64,000 nt of DNA from JBOGCH01 sp051656645 (lineage in GTDB: Bacteria > Bacteroidota > Bacteroidia > Bacteroidales > Marinifilaceae), in contig JBOGCH010000039.1 of the NCBI GenBank assembly GCA_051656645.1, positions 1 through 64,000 on the forward strand. Direction: 5' to 3'. Both the position numbers and the translations under genes were made by a program. Below are positions 8,862 to 17,825 of this stretch, piece by piece. Under the pieces are notes generated by a model. The model saw nothing but the letters and a program-made list of their open reading frames with translations. It ran no database searches and had not been told where the DNA came from. How positions within the stretch are numbered: position 1 is the stretch's first letter; every line of letters begins with the position of its first letter.

Positions 8862-10295
8862 TCATTTTCGCCATCCGGCAGCTTGCTCTATTCTGTGAGG
8901 TATGTCTAAGTTATAGAGTTGTTTCCCCATAAAATAATGCGCACCCGCACCAATTGCAAATAAAGGTACCGGTACAGCACTATGTTCCAATGTGCTCCAT
9001 CCCATACCGGCATTATCATTCATAAAACCTATTGCTGCTTGTACTAAAGGGTTTATGGTTGCGTAATGATTACGCATTACAGCACGCTCATCGCTTACGG
9101 CAAGGAACTGATCATCAAAAATATTACGCAATCTCAACGTTTGCTCATAATCCCAATTACAAGCATCTTTACCCAAATAGGCCACTAGCGTATCACGCAT
9201 CATATCCCATGAAACCACCACTTCGTTATCATGCATACCATTTACAATAGAGGTAATAAACTCGGCCGATTTTGTTTGTTCTGACAATAAGCGCAAGTTC
9301 AAATCATACCCGCGAGTACCTAAACTTATTCCCCCCGTTTCATGATCGGCAGTAACTAATATCAATGTTTCATCAGGATAACGTTTATAGAACTCTAGCG
9401 CCACGTTTACCGCATTACTTAAATCTATCACCTCACGGATTGCAGTAGCTCCATCATTATTATGACAAGCCCAATCTATTTTACCCCCTTCAGCCATCAT
9501 GAAAAAACCTTTTTTTCCGCGTTCCTTTAAAAAACGAATACTAGTTTCAACCATGTTGGACAAGGTTACATCCGTAACATCTCTATTAATTGCATACTCC
9601 AAAGCTACACTATCTGCACCTACATGAGGCAATAACATTAAGTTTGCATTCTCCGACGGATTAGCAATCTGCTTTGATAAACCATGAACAGTAATATAGC
9701 CTTTTTCCCTATATCGTTCGTAAATATTTATATCATTATTATCCGATACCGTTTCTAAGAATCCACTTCCTCCCAACACATCAATTCCACTTCCTATCCC
9801 TTCACAAGCAATCTCATAACTCATAGAACGTCGTGGTTGATGGGCAAAAAAAGCTGCCGGAGTTGCATGGTCTATCGATACCGATGTTAATATTCCTACA
9901 CCAAAACCATTATCTCTGGCCACCTGTGCAATATTCGTCAATGCTCTTGTATGGCAGGCATCCATTCCGATTGTGCCATTTGATGTTCGTTCCCCGCACG
10001 ACATTGCAGTTCCTCCCGCCGCAGAACACGTTATAGCATTAAACGACGAATGCGTTATTACCGAATTATGTACTGGAAAATCTGTAAAAGACAATTCCTC
10101 AACACCAATTTTGTCCTTTTGTTCGGCTAAGAACAACTGCGTTCCATGTACCAATGCACTACCCATTCCATCGCCAATAAAATAAAAAATATACTTGGCT
10201 TTCTTCCCTTTGCCAATATTATTTTCGTCATTCTTACATCCAATAATAAACACACATACAAGTATTGGCACCAGCCATTTCATTCCTTTCATCAT
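8862..10295 (-). CDS. Alkaline phosphatase, outer-membrane lipoprotein type
   Basis: Member of the alkaline phosphatase family (metal-dependent phosphomonoesterase). A lipoprotein signal peptide ends in FIIGC with the lipidated cysteine at residue 20. Metal-site motifs are visible: GDGMGSA (Asp42), NAITCSAAGGTAMSCG with the predicted nucleophile Ser91, MMAEGGKIDWACHNND, TADHETGGISLG, and a C-terminal LEHSAVPVPLFAIG with a metal-ligand His. The residue before the nucleophile is Cys, whereas E. coli PhoA has Asp there. Likely exposed in the periplasm or on the surface for phosphate scavenging from organic phosphates. Single gene, transcribed on the minus strand. Confidence 0.92.
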   Translation of the reverse strand: MMKGMKWLVPILVCVFIIGCKNDENNIGKGKKAKYIFYFIGDGMGSALVHGTQLFLAEQKDKIGVEELSFTDFPVHNSVITHSSFNAITCSAAGGTAMSCGERTSNGTIGMDACHTRALTNIAQVARDNGFGVGILTSVSIDHATPAAFFAHQPRRSMSYEIACEGIGSGIDVLGGSGFLETVSDNNDINIYERYREKGYITVHGLSKQIANPSENANLMLLPHVGADSVALEYAINRDVTDVTLSNMVETSIRFLKERGKKGFFMMAEGGKIDWACHNNDGATAIREVIDLSNAVNVALEFYKRYPDETLILVTADHETGGISLGTRGYDLNLRLLSEQTKSAEFITSIVNGMHDNEVVVSWDMMRDTLVAYLGKDACNWDYEQTLRLRNIFDDQFLAVSDERAVMRNHYATINPLVQAAIGFMNDNAGMGWSTLEHSAVPVPLFAIGAGAHYFMGKQLYNLDIPHRIEQAAGWRK

Positions 10296-10794
10296 TCATC
10301 AATATTCAATTATTACACGTCGAAAGTAGAAAGAAACTGTTACGGAATAATGACATTTCGTTATTCCAATTAAAATGACTTTCACATCACTTCATGCTTG
10401 CACTCAAATAAATCTTTCGTATTGACTTCCAGCCCATAGATCATTGACAAAATATGAATTGTCAAAAAGAATGGCACTATTAAACATCTATTATAAAAGA
10501 AATTTACACATAAAATAACCCATAAACATTTATATACCTGACTGTTACACCTAGACAATAAGATAACATACAATCATATTATCTACGTTAGATAATTAGT
10601 GTATTATACCACTCTCTATTTAGATTATTTCTAATTTTATACTTTAGCACAAATTTCTTATACGTTTATCCTCTATTTTATTTTTAAATATAAAATAATA
10701 TTTATAATTTCACATTTATTATAGATATAAGCAGGACTTTCTGTGCATAAAATACGTATTTGCATATCCTAACTAATTATAATGAAAATAAATT
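10296..10794. other. AT-rich intergenic region between alkaline phosphatase and the STAS gene
   Basis: This ~500-bp divergent spacer has no convincing gene. It contains an inverted repeat TTGACAA/TTGTCAA near 10444-10466 and an 8-bp dyad ATTATCTA/TAGATAAT with a 3-nt spacer at 10578-10596, either of which could be a regulator site. The strip 10660-10710 is nearly pure A/T. A 63-codon minus frame at 10382-10573 has no recognisable protein features. Confidence 0.5.
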
Positions 10795-11139
10795 ATGATT
10801 TTAAATTTAAACACTGACTCATCACTTTGGGTTGCTCAATTTCAACCGGATGTTACACGTTTTACGTTAGCACATACTGAGGATGTTAAGAATGAACTTT
10901 CAGATGTTATTCAAACACCTCAAGTTAAGCTCATCATTGATATGGAGAATATCAACTTCATGGATAGTAGCGCCATTGGTTGTGTCCTTTCTATTATCAA
11001 AAATGCCGAAAGACAACAAGGTAGCGTACAGCTTTGTAATGCTTCTCCAAGAATAATGGAGTTATTCCACATGCTACACTTAGTGCATCTTGCAAACTCT
11101 AATCAAACATTAGAGGACGCGAAAAGCCAATTACAATAA
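10795..11139 (+). CDS. STAS domain protein (anti-sigma factor antagonist-like)
   Basis: A 114-residue single-domain STAS protein. The core IIDMENINFMDSSAIGCVLSI matches the antagonist signature, with the loop Asp57-Ser58-Ser59 holding the serine phosphorylated by partner kinases in SpoIIAA/RsbV. In such proteins the phosphorylation state sets binding to an anti-sigma factor or kinase. No RsbW-like kinase or PP2C phosphatase lies nearby, so the partner is elsewhere. It stands alone between long AT-rich spacers and ends at a very strong terminator. Confidence 0.88.
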   Translation: MILNLNTDSSLWVAQFQPDVTRFTLAHTEDVKNELSDVIQTPQVKLIIDMENINFMDSSAIGCVLSIIKNAERQQGSVQLCNASPRIMELFHMLHLVHLANSNQTLEDAKSQLQ

Positions 11140-11155
11140 AATGCACTTATTGAAT

Positions 11156-11200
11156 ATAACACCCCTTTATATCTAATATATAAAGGGGTGTTATTATATT
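11156..11200 (+). terminator. Strong intrinsic terminator of the STAS gene
   Basis: A perfect 17-bp stem (11156-11172 with 11178-11194; core AACACCCCTTTATAT) with a 5-nt loop, 16 bp after the stop codon. The downstream tract TATATTT is only moderately T-rich, but the stem is among the longest perfect terminators in the window. Confidence 0.8.
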
Positions 11201-11463
11201 TGGGGTTTAACTAAAGAGGTTTATAGCAACACTAGCTTCCTTTATCCTAAAGTACAAACCACAACTTGTGATATTCATTTCATTCATCGTAATGATATGC
11301 CACTAAACACTTACCCCTAACTTTCAATAATCTCAAGGCTTCAAATAATTATTAGTTACCGCATTTACTAAACGTAAATCAATAAACTAATATCATAATA
11401 AAAAGAAGTTACTTCATTAACGAACTATTGAGATTATCAACTATTAGAAAAGACATATTCATC
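11201..11463. other. Intergenic spacer between STAS gene and ornithine carbamoyltransferase
   Basis: Together with the flanking terminators this spacer is ~380 bp without a gene. The only structure seen is a 10-bp inverted repeat, ATAATCTCAA at 11327-11336 and TTGAGATTAT at 11428-11437, separated by 91 bp. No coding frame, RNA gene or repeat was recognised. Confidence 0.5.
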
Positions 11464-11498
11464 AAAAAAAAATGACCGAAACTTCTTCCGGTCATTTT
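11464..11498 (-). terminator. Intrinsic terminator of the arcC-argF unit
   Basis: A 10-bp perfect stem (AAAATGACCG at 11469-11478, CGGTCATTTT at 11489-11498); on the minus strand it is followed by a T run from 11470 down to 11464. Located 22 bp after the ornithine carbamoyltransferase stop codon. Confidence 0.85.
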
Positions 11499-11520
11499 CA
11501 ATCTTGTATATGCTTATGTT

Positions 11521-12522
11521 CTACGAACCAAGAGTAGCAACCATAACAGCTTTTATGGTGTGCATTCTATTTTCGGCCTCATCAAATACGATGGAATGCT
11601 CACTTTCAAATACCTCTTCCGTAACTTCCAATCCATCAACTCCAAATTTCTTATAAATATCACGTCCAATAGAAGTTTCTAAATTATGGAATGCAGGCAA
11701 GCAATGCATAAATTTACAACGCGGATTCCCTGTCAATGCCATCGTACGTTTATTAATCTGATACGGTAACAAAAGCTCTATACGCTCAGCCCAAACTTCA
11801 TCCGGCTCACCCATAGAAACCCAAACATCCGTATATAGAAAATCACATCCCTTTACACCTTCTTCAACATCATCGGTAATGGTTATTCTCGCACCGGTTT
11901 CACGTGCAATCTCCTTGCAGGTATCAATTAATTCTTCCGATGGTTGCAGAGATTTTGGAGCTACAATACGTACATCCATTCCCATTTTAGCGCCACCAAC
12001 CATCAAAGAGTTAGCCATATTATAACGGGAGTCACCAAGATATGCAAAAGTTATTTTATGCAATGGTTTATCACAATGTTCTTCCATCGTTAAAAAATCA
12101 GCTAAAATCTGAGTTGGATGGTACTCATTGGTTAAACCATTCCATACCGGAACTCCGGCATACTGAGCCAACTCTTCAACCTTTTCTTGCTCAAATCCAC
12201 GGTACTCAATCCCGTCATACATACGTCCCAATACTCTAGCCGTATCTTTTATGGATTCTTTCTTTCCTAATTGCGATCCCGATGGACCAAGGTAAGTAAC
12301 ATGTGCACCTTGATCGTGCGCAGCAACTTCAAATGAACAACGAGTACGCGTAGAATCTTTCTCAAAAATCAATGCAATGTTTTTTCCACAAAGTCGCGGT
12401 TGCTCAGTGCCTGTATATTTAGCACGTTTTAAATCGTGCGATAAATCAAGTAAATAGCGAATTTCTTTTGGAGTGAAATCCAAAAGTTTCAAAAAGTTTC
12501 TGTTCTTTAGATTAAAAGCCAT
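11521..12522 (-). CDS. argF: Ornithine carbamoyltransferase (probably catabolic, ArcB type)
   Basis: Interconverts ornithine plus carbamoyl phosphate with citrulline plus phosphate. The carbamoyl-phosphate motif STRTR is at residues 57-61, HPTQ at 135-138, the ornithine-side loop with VSMGE near 235-239, and HCLPAFH at 273-279. The 333-residue length matches catabolic and E. coli-type enzymes. It lies 42 bp downstream of carbamate kinase on the same strand. Known biology: Bacteroides use an acylornithine transcarbamylase for arginine synthesis, so a true ornithine enzyme paired with carbamate kinase more likely runs in the citrulline-breakdown direction to make ATP. No arginine deiminase or antiporter gene is in the window. 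Confidence 0.93.
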   Translation of the reverse strand: MAFNLKNRNFLKLLDFTPKEIRYLLDLSHDLKRAKYTGTEQPRLCGKNIALIFEKDSTRTRCSFEVAAHDQGAHVTYLGPSGSQLGKKESIKDTARVLGRMYDGIEYRGFEQEKVEELAQYAGVPVWNGLTNEYHPTQILADFLTMEEHCDKPLHKITFAYLGDSRYNMANSLMVGGAKMGMDVRIVAPKSLQPSEELIDTCKEIARETGARITITDDVEEGVKGCDFLYTDVWVSMGEPDEVWAERIELLLPYQINKRTMALTGNPRCKFMHCLPAFHNLETSIGRDIYKKFGVDGLEVTEEVFESEHSIVFDEAENRMHTIKAVMVATLGS

Positions 12523-12564
12523 AACTATTATTTTTTGTAGGTTTATTTGTTCTGCAAATTACAA

Positions 12565-13524
12565 TTAATTATCGTATTTCATCGTTATTTTAGAACCAAA
12601 TGTTCTATCTTCTAATTTTGTTGCTTCCGTTATCACTGCTTTTTGTCCACCACTCTCAACAAAGCTTAAACATGCACGGATTTTAGGTGCCATACTTCCT
12701 TCGCCAAAGGTTCCGGCTTCTAAGTATCGTACCGTGTCCGCATAGTCCAAAAACTCTAACACTTGTTGCGTTGGTTTGTTGAAATCTTTGTATATATACG
12801 GCACATCCGTAAGTATATAAAGCTCGTCAGCCTTAATTCTAGAACCTATCATAGCCGAAGCCAAATCCTTATCTATAACACCTTCTATGGAATTTAACTG
12901 ACCGTTCTCATCCCTATATACAGGTATTCCACCTCCTCCACCAACAATAACAATTGTACCGGCACGTGCACAACTCTCTACAATATCGGCATTCATAAAA
13001 TCCGTAGGGACAGGCGATGGGACAACCCTGCGCCATCCATCTCCACCTTTAGAACTAGGCTTAAATACCCACCCCAATTGGGACGAGAGTTTATCTGCTT
13101 CCTCCTTTGTATATACCTTTCCTACACGCTTTGTCGGATTTTGTAGTGCCGGATCATTCTTATCAACAACTACTTCACTTATAAGGGATAGTACATGCCT
13201 GTCCAATCCCTTGGCAAGGAGTAAATTGCGCAAATTACGCTCTATCATGTACCCCACCTGTCCTTGCGTATATGCAACACAAATATCTAATGTCATCGGC
13301 TCCAAACCATATGTGCGCACACCGGCATCATCGCTCATAAGTACATTGCCTACTTGCGGGCCATTACCATGTGTTATTATTAAATTATAACCATCCTTGA
13401 CCAAATAAATTAAGTTTGCCAGGGTTTCCTGAATATTCCTATTCTGTTCTTCTACGGTTCCACGTTGATTATCTCGGAGAATTGCATTTCCCCCCAGCGC
13501 AACCACTGCTAATTTACGTTCCAT
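12565..13524 (-). CDS. arcC: Carbamate kinase
   Basis: Transfers phosphate from carbamoyl phosphate to ADP, giving ATP, CO2 and ammonia. The amino-acid-kinase fold is evident: VVALGGNAI at residue 7, ITHGNGPQVGN near 50, IVGGGGGIPV near 192, VIDKDLASAMIG near 216, and LTDVPYIY near 238. The length of 319 is typical. First gene of a two-gene operon with ornithine carbamoyltransferase; a good Bacteroidetes promoter lies at 13619-13649. Confidence 0.95.
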   Translation of the reverse strand: MERKLAVVALGGNAILRDNQRGTVEEQNRNIQETLANLIYLVKDGYNLIITHGNGPQVGNVLMSDDAGVRTYGLEPMTLDICVAYTQGQVGYMIERNLRNLLLAKGLDRHVLSLISEVVVDKNDPALQNPTKRVGKVYTKEEADKLSSQLGWVFKPSSKGGDGWRRVVPSPVPTDFMNADIVESCARAGTIVIVGGGGGIPVYRDENGQLNSIEGVIDKDLASAMIGSRIKADELYILTDVPYIYKDFNKPTQQVLEFLDYADTVRYLEAGTFGEGSMAPKIRACLSFVESGGQKAVITEATKLEDRTFGSKITMKYDN

Positions 13525-13618
13525 AAGTTGTTATATGTTATAGTTTTACTTAGTTAGATCTGATACACTACACCGTCAGAATATCCATTCCTAGTACTCA
13601 ATGCACCAAATTGTTAAT

Positions 13619-13649
13619 CAAAATTAGCGAATAGGAACCACAACGCAAG
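13619..13649 (-). promoter_or_regulatory. Promoter of the arcC-argF operon
   Basis: On the minus strand CTTG (13649-13646) lies exactly 19 bp from TAATTTTG (13626-13619), matching the TTTG/TAnnTTTG pattern with one mismatch in the -33 box. The implied leader before the arcC ATG is about 88 nt. Confidence 0.6.
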
Positions 13650-13799
13650 GTGTCAGTTTCTTATTTTTTTATTAAAATACAAATAGTTACACATCAAAAA
13701 TCTGAGCTCCATTCGCCATAGAAATTGAACTTAATATGAGGGCTATTGCAACATAATAATAGAAATACTACTTTTACCGTTATTAAATTTTAAATTTTT

Positions 13800-14942
13800 A
13801 TGTTAGAAAATAACTATAGCAATATTCAATTTTTTGTGTGGGTATTCTTAATACCGCTTGCAACCTATCTCTTACTAGGCAAAATTTCCTCTAAGGATAC
13901 TTTTACAACCTATAAAAAATCGCGCCGATCGGCAGGCATTGCGCTATTTATCTATTGCCTACAATTTTACATTCAATGGAAGTATAATGTTAGGGATAAT
14001 CATCCCCTCATCGCATCTGCACTCAACATTACCTTTTTCTATTTAACAGCCGTTCTGCTTAGTTTCTCATTTAACTCTCTACTTAATAAATCCTTCTGGA
14101 ACAAACAACGTATTATCACTCATTTTAGTCTATGCTTTGCTGTTGCAGCCATCGTTTGGTGTTCAATATTCCTAGGAACTATAAGCATTGCCAAATATAC
14201 TGTTATGTTAGCTGCCGTATGGCTATACACTTATGTAAGCTATGTTTCATGGCTATTTATTGGTGCATACAAAGATTCGGTAGAGAAAATCCAAAACTAC
14301 TACTCAGACCATGAGGAATTTCTAATTCGTTGGATGAGTAAATGCGTCTTCCTAGCTATTCTCATGGGAATATTGTCTCCCATTCTAGCATTTGCCCCCA
14401 AATGGATAATTACGCTATATCTAATATCTAGTATTCCATTCTTTTTCTACATTTTTTGCAGTTTTGTAGACTATACCGCTGTCTGCGAGCTTGTAGACAA
14501 TGCTATAAAGATAGACAAGCAACAATCATTTAACAATGACGAATTCTGTGAGAATATAAGTTCAAATTTGGACAAACATAACCAAAACAAAGAGTTAGAG
14601 GAGAAAATCCAGTTATGGATTAATGCCAAAGGATATTATCAATCTAAAATCAACATGGGCGATTTAGCTAAATTATTTGACACCAATCGCTCATATTTAT
14701 CCAACTATATAAATTTAAAATATTCGTGTACATTCTACAAATGGATTGCAGCACTACGAATACAAGCTGCAAAAGAAATTCTTTTAAATGAATACAGTTG
14801 TAGTACAGCACAGATTGCCGACAGATTAGGTTTCTCCTCAAGTTCGCATTTCATTAAAATTTTCACTGAACAGGAACAAATCTCTCCTATTAAATGGAAA
14901 GAAGAACAACTTACAAAGCTTGAAGAAATAGGTTCTTTATAA
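13800..14942 (+). CDS. AraC-type transcriptional regulator with N-terminal membrane domain
   Basis: The N-terminal ~230 residues contain about six hydrophobic segments (for example near 14-25, 43-60, 70-88, 105-125, 135-153 and 178-220). A linker follows, and the last ~110 residues are an AraC-type DNA-binding domain: a first helix-turn-helix around INMGDLAKLFDTNRSYLSNYI and a second around STAQIADRLGFSSSSHFIKIF. This layout is common in Bacteroidetes, where the membrane part is thought to sense a signal. The target is unknown; the gene converges with the envelope operon and is divergent from arcC. A weak promoter (TACTTTTA at 13769-13776) lies 24 bp before the ATG. Confidence 0.85.
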   Translation: MLENNYSNIQFFVWVFLIPLATYLLLGKISSKDTFTTYKKSRRSAGIALFIYCLQFYIQWKYNVRDNHPLIASALNITFFYLTAVLLSFSFNSLLNKSFWNKQRIITHFSLCFAVAAIVWCSIFLGTISIAKYTVMLAAVWLYTYVSYVSWLFIGAYKDSVEKIQNYYSDHEEFLIRWMSKCVFLAILMGILSPILAFAPKWIITLYLISSIPFFFYIFCSFVDYTAVCELVDNAIKIDKQQSFNNDEFCENISSNLDKHNQNKELEEKIQLWINAKGYYQSKINMGDLAKLFDTNRSYLSNYINLKYSCTFYKWIAALRIQAAKEILLNEYSCSTAQIADRLGFSSSSHFIKIFTEQEQISPIKWKEEQLTKLEEIGSL

Positions 14943-14953
14943 ACCTATTTCTT
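14923..14953. terminator. Hairpin overlapping the stop codon of the AraC-type gene
   Basis: A 12-bp perfect stem (AAGAAATAGGTT at 14923-14934, AACCTATTTCTT at 14942-14953) with a 7-nt loop includes the TAA stop codon of the AraC-type gene. It lies in the 24-bp gap before the convergent barrel-protein gene and may act as a bidirectional terminator, though the following T tract is weak. Confidence 0.5.
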
Positions 14954-14966
14954 ATTAGCTATTTGA

Positions 14967-17825
14967 CTAAAATTTACGACTTACACCAAGCATTGTTTGA
15001 AACGCTGCGAAAGCCTTGATACTAGGCTTGTAAGGAAGCATATTATCCCCATACATAACACCTCGCGCCTCTGCATACAATCCAACTTTAGGAGTCAAAT
15101 GGAATAATGCTTGACCTCCGGCAGTAACTGAAGGAACCCAATGTTTAAAATCGGCATATTTGGACTTATCCACTCCCACCTCGGCAAGAGCTATCAGGCT
15201 TAAAACTTTCTGTTTTTGGCGTAGTAAGGAAGATACGTTAAGCAAATAACCTGCATGCACTCCACAACTACGCAAATCAAAATGCTTACTCCCCCGTGTA
15301 TCAAAATTCACACTACTGTGATAAACTCCAATCCTAGTTCCCGATACTGGAGTATGCCACTTTCCTACTTGTAAATTATAATTCATCGTAAGGCTTTGTG
15401 CAAATTCTTTACGGTTAAACCTGTTTATAAAGATACCCGTACCTGCTCCAAAGGAAATAAAACTTCCTTTACCAAATAATTCATTATGCGTTCCCTTATC
15501 TGAATACAGGAACTTATAATTAATTCCTGCCATTGCATTGACGGCCAAATCAAAGTTACGGTTATTATAATTTTCATAATGCTCTCCGTACACAGAAATT
15601 CTTGGCTCAACATATAATGATGTTGATTTACTCAATCTCAATGTTGCTTGAGCTCCCGCATGCGCACCGGGTACAAAATTGAATTGATGCGCTGAATGGC
15701 TCCAGCCCGTCGACGCACCGATTAAAGCCATAACATCAACACATCTGTTTTCTTTATATCCATCGGCTAGTGTCATAATACTCATTAAGTAATTCGCTTC
15801 TAGACCTACATATTTCGCATAACCACCGTTTTTGTATGAATGGACCTCCGGAATTACTTCAGAACGAATCCCCATGCGCCATGACGAAACAGGAGTAAAT
15901 CTATTTCCAATTGCCAACATAAATCCGGCTCCAAACTCCCAATTTCGTGGCGATTCGGTAATGATAGCATTTGTTCCACCCCCCAATGTTATAAAGTATC
16001 CACTTCGTTTACCGGCAGCATGAGCATCCCTACTGCCCATTTTATTGTATGGTTGAAATCTATAATTCATACCAAGTGTCCAGGAAGCCAATAAATCACC
16101 ACCAATAAAGCGTGTGTCGCCTAATACAACATCCGGCGTATAAAGTGTTACACGAGGACCTGTGAACAGCGATAAATTTTGTGCAAAATTCCAAACACCC
16201 TCAACACCTGCGCTTACTCCGTAATTGAAACGTTCCTGCTGAGGAGCACGCTGAGTATTGTACAACATCTCACCCCCTACTGTTGCAATTAATTCCGTTT
16301 TGCGTCCCGGCACATAACCACGCATAGCATTAGTTAAGTTAAACATATAATCCACTCCGGTAGCAACTGTTTTGGTTCGCATATATTCACCATTTGCGGC
16401 TTTCTCTGCCAATAGCCCCAATTGCCCATTTGCTCGAAAACCGGAAACAGGATTTATCCAATATCCCAAACTCCCGCGTACAATAGGCTGATATTGATGT
16501 TTCCCAACCTTCTCCGATACTGCTGTTTGTACTCCACCCGAAGCTTGTAGGAAAACATGTTTTCCATCCACTCTTAGTTTTCCTTTATAGTTATCTACGG
16601 CATAATCATAGCGTTGCATTCGGATATTCTCTGCATAACGATGAAAAACAAAACCAGCCGTCAACTCAGTAAGCGCATCAAAGTATTTGTGCGTACTACC
16701 GTAGGCAAAAGTATTTGTAAGTATCGAAATACGGGGTTCAATAAAAAACTGTGTACCGGGACTAAGGCGAAATGTTGCTAAGATACCGGTACCACCACCA
16801 TAAGCTAATTCGCTTTTGCCCTGATATTTTGAATAAGAGAACGTTGGTCCTAACGTTAAGGCAACACCCACCCTTGTCCGGTTTACATTACCATATGCCA
16901 AAGCATTTAAATTAAGCATATAATCCAAACTGCCTCGCACACTAGAGAGCCACATATCGTCCAAGTATGAACGGCCACCAATTGCCGCAATCCGCAAACC
17001 GCTTACAGGCGTAAAGCGTTTTCCCACTCCTATCCTTACATTATATCCCGGATGACGAAAGCTATTTCTTAAATTGCGTGTTAGTAGTACCTCACTACCA
17101 CCGCCAAACATAATAAACGTATTTTCAAAAAATCTCCCACCTTCCCACGGTTTCTGTTCACGTCGTTCAACATGAGGTACCATCCTATACCATAAACCGG
17201 CCGTGATAGAAGGAGCAATACTGTAGTCTCGCCAGTTGGTATGAAAATCTACATTATCCGTGTAGAGACTTATTCCGGGTTCAATATAGAAAGCAGAAAA
17301 AGGAGATAATCTAAAAGAAGATATTAGCCCCATACGCAAAGAATAAACATCATTTACCTTAGTATCGGACATCGACATATGAGCCCCAATCCCGCCATAC
17401 AGTGAAAGATTGAAAAAACGATATGGATTATACCCTACACCCAAAGCAGAAATGCGTAACATATAGTCAATTGTCGCACCAACGCGAATCAACCGCTGAT
17501 CCACCTCCCCGAAAGGAACACGTTGATAAACCGTACCCTCAGCGCCAAAACGTATCCCTGAAATTGAATTATACCAACGGCCTATTCCCAACTTTGTTGT
17601 CATTCCCCACAATGGAGCATCTTTATAGCCATTGTAAATAATCGCTTCTGCTCCGGTCCCCATCATCAGAAAACTCTGACGTAAAAAATTTGTATCCCTT
17701 TCTGCCAATGACGGTCGTCTTTGTAATAAATGTTGATGCCCGTCAATTCTGGTTTGCGACATTATTGTTTTGGAACCACCCAATACAGAATAAACCAGTA
17801 AAAGAATAAATACAACTAATCTCAT
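14967..17825 (-). CDS. Five-module outer-membrane beta-barrel protein
   Basis: This 952-residue protein starts with a signal peptide (first ~24 residues) and ends in Phe, as outer-membrane barrels do. I see five tandem modules of ~165-180 residues at about 51-215, 236-396, 422-590, 608-773 and 787-952. Each opens with a glycine-rich strand (FITLGGGTNAII, FIMFGGGSEVLL, FISFGAGTGIFI), continues with a GxRFTPVSGxRxG-type turn, then DYMLNL..L, a GGG..ATFRLS strand, an FIEPRISLYTD-type strand and a final AGxxYRF strand. Each module looks like a small barrel of the DUF3575/OmpA size class. I do not recognise a named family for the five-fold form. It overlaps the upstream gene by 4 bp and is the last gene of a three-gene operon. 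Confidence 0.72.
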   Translation of the reverse strand: MRLVVFILLLVYSVLGGSKTIMSQTRIDGHQHLLQRRPSLAERDTNFLRQSFLMMGTGAEAIIYNGYKDAPLWGMTTKLGIGRWYNSISGIRFGAEGTVYQRVPFGEVDQRLIRVGATIDYMLRISALGVGYNPYRFFNLSLYGGIGAHMSMSDTKVNDVYSLRMGLISSFRLSPFSAFYIEPGISLYTDNVDFHTNWRDYSIAPSITAGLWYRMVPHVERREQKPWEGGRFFENTFIMFGGGSEVLLTRNLRNSFRHPGYNVRIGVGKRFTPVSGLRIAAIGGRSYLDDMWLSSVRGSLDYMLNLNALAYGNVNRTRVGVALTLGPTFSYSKYQGKSELAYGGGTGILATFRLSPGTQFFIEPRISILTNTFAYGSTHKYFDALTELTAGFVFHRYAENIRMQRYDYAVDNYKGKLRVDGKHVFLQASGGVQTAVSEKVGKHQYQPIVRGSLGYWINPVSGFRANGQLGLLAEKAANGEYMRTKTVATGVDYMFNLTNAMRGYVPGRKTELIATVGGEMLYNTQRAPQQERFNYGVSAGVEGVWNFAQNLSLFTGPRVTLYTPDVVLGDTRFIGGDLLASWTLGMNYRFQPYNKMGSRDAHAAGKRSGYFITLGGGTNAIITESPRNWEFGAGFMLAIGNRFTPVSSWRMGIRSEVIPEVHSYKNGGYAKYVGLEANYLMSIMTLADGYKENRCVDVMALIGASTGWSHSAHQFNFVPGAHAGAQATLRLSKSTSLYVEPRISVYGEHYENYNNRNFDLAVNAMAGINYKFLYSDKGTHNELFGKGSFISFGAGTGIFINRFNRKEFAQSLTMNYNLQVGKWHTPVSGTRIGVYHSSVNFDTRGSKHFDLRSCGVHAGYLLNVSSLLRQKQKVLSLIALAEVGVDKSKYADFKHWVPSVTAGGQALFHLTPKVGLYAEARGVMYGDNMLPYKPSIKAFAAFQTMLGVSRKF

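Noticed and set aside
10382..10573. 63-codon minus-strand frame downstream of nothing recognisable
   Set aside because: Cys- and Leu-rich product of AT-rich spacer, no start signal and no neighbour relation; left as intergenic.
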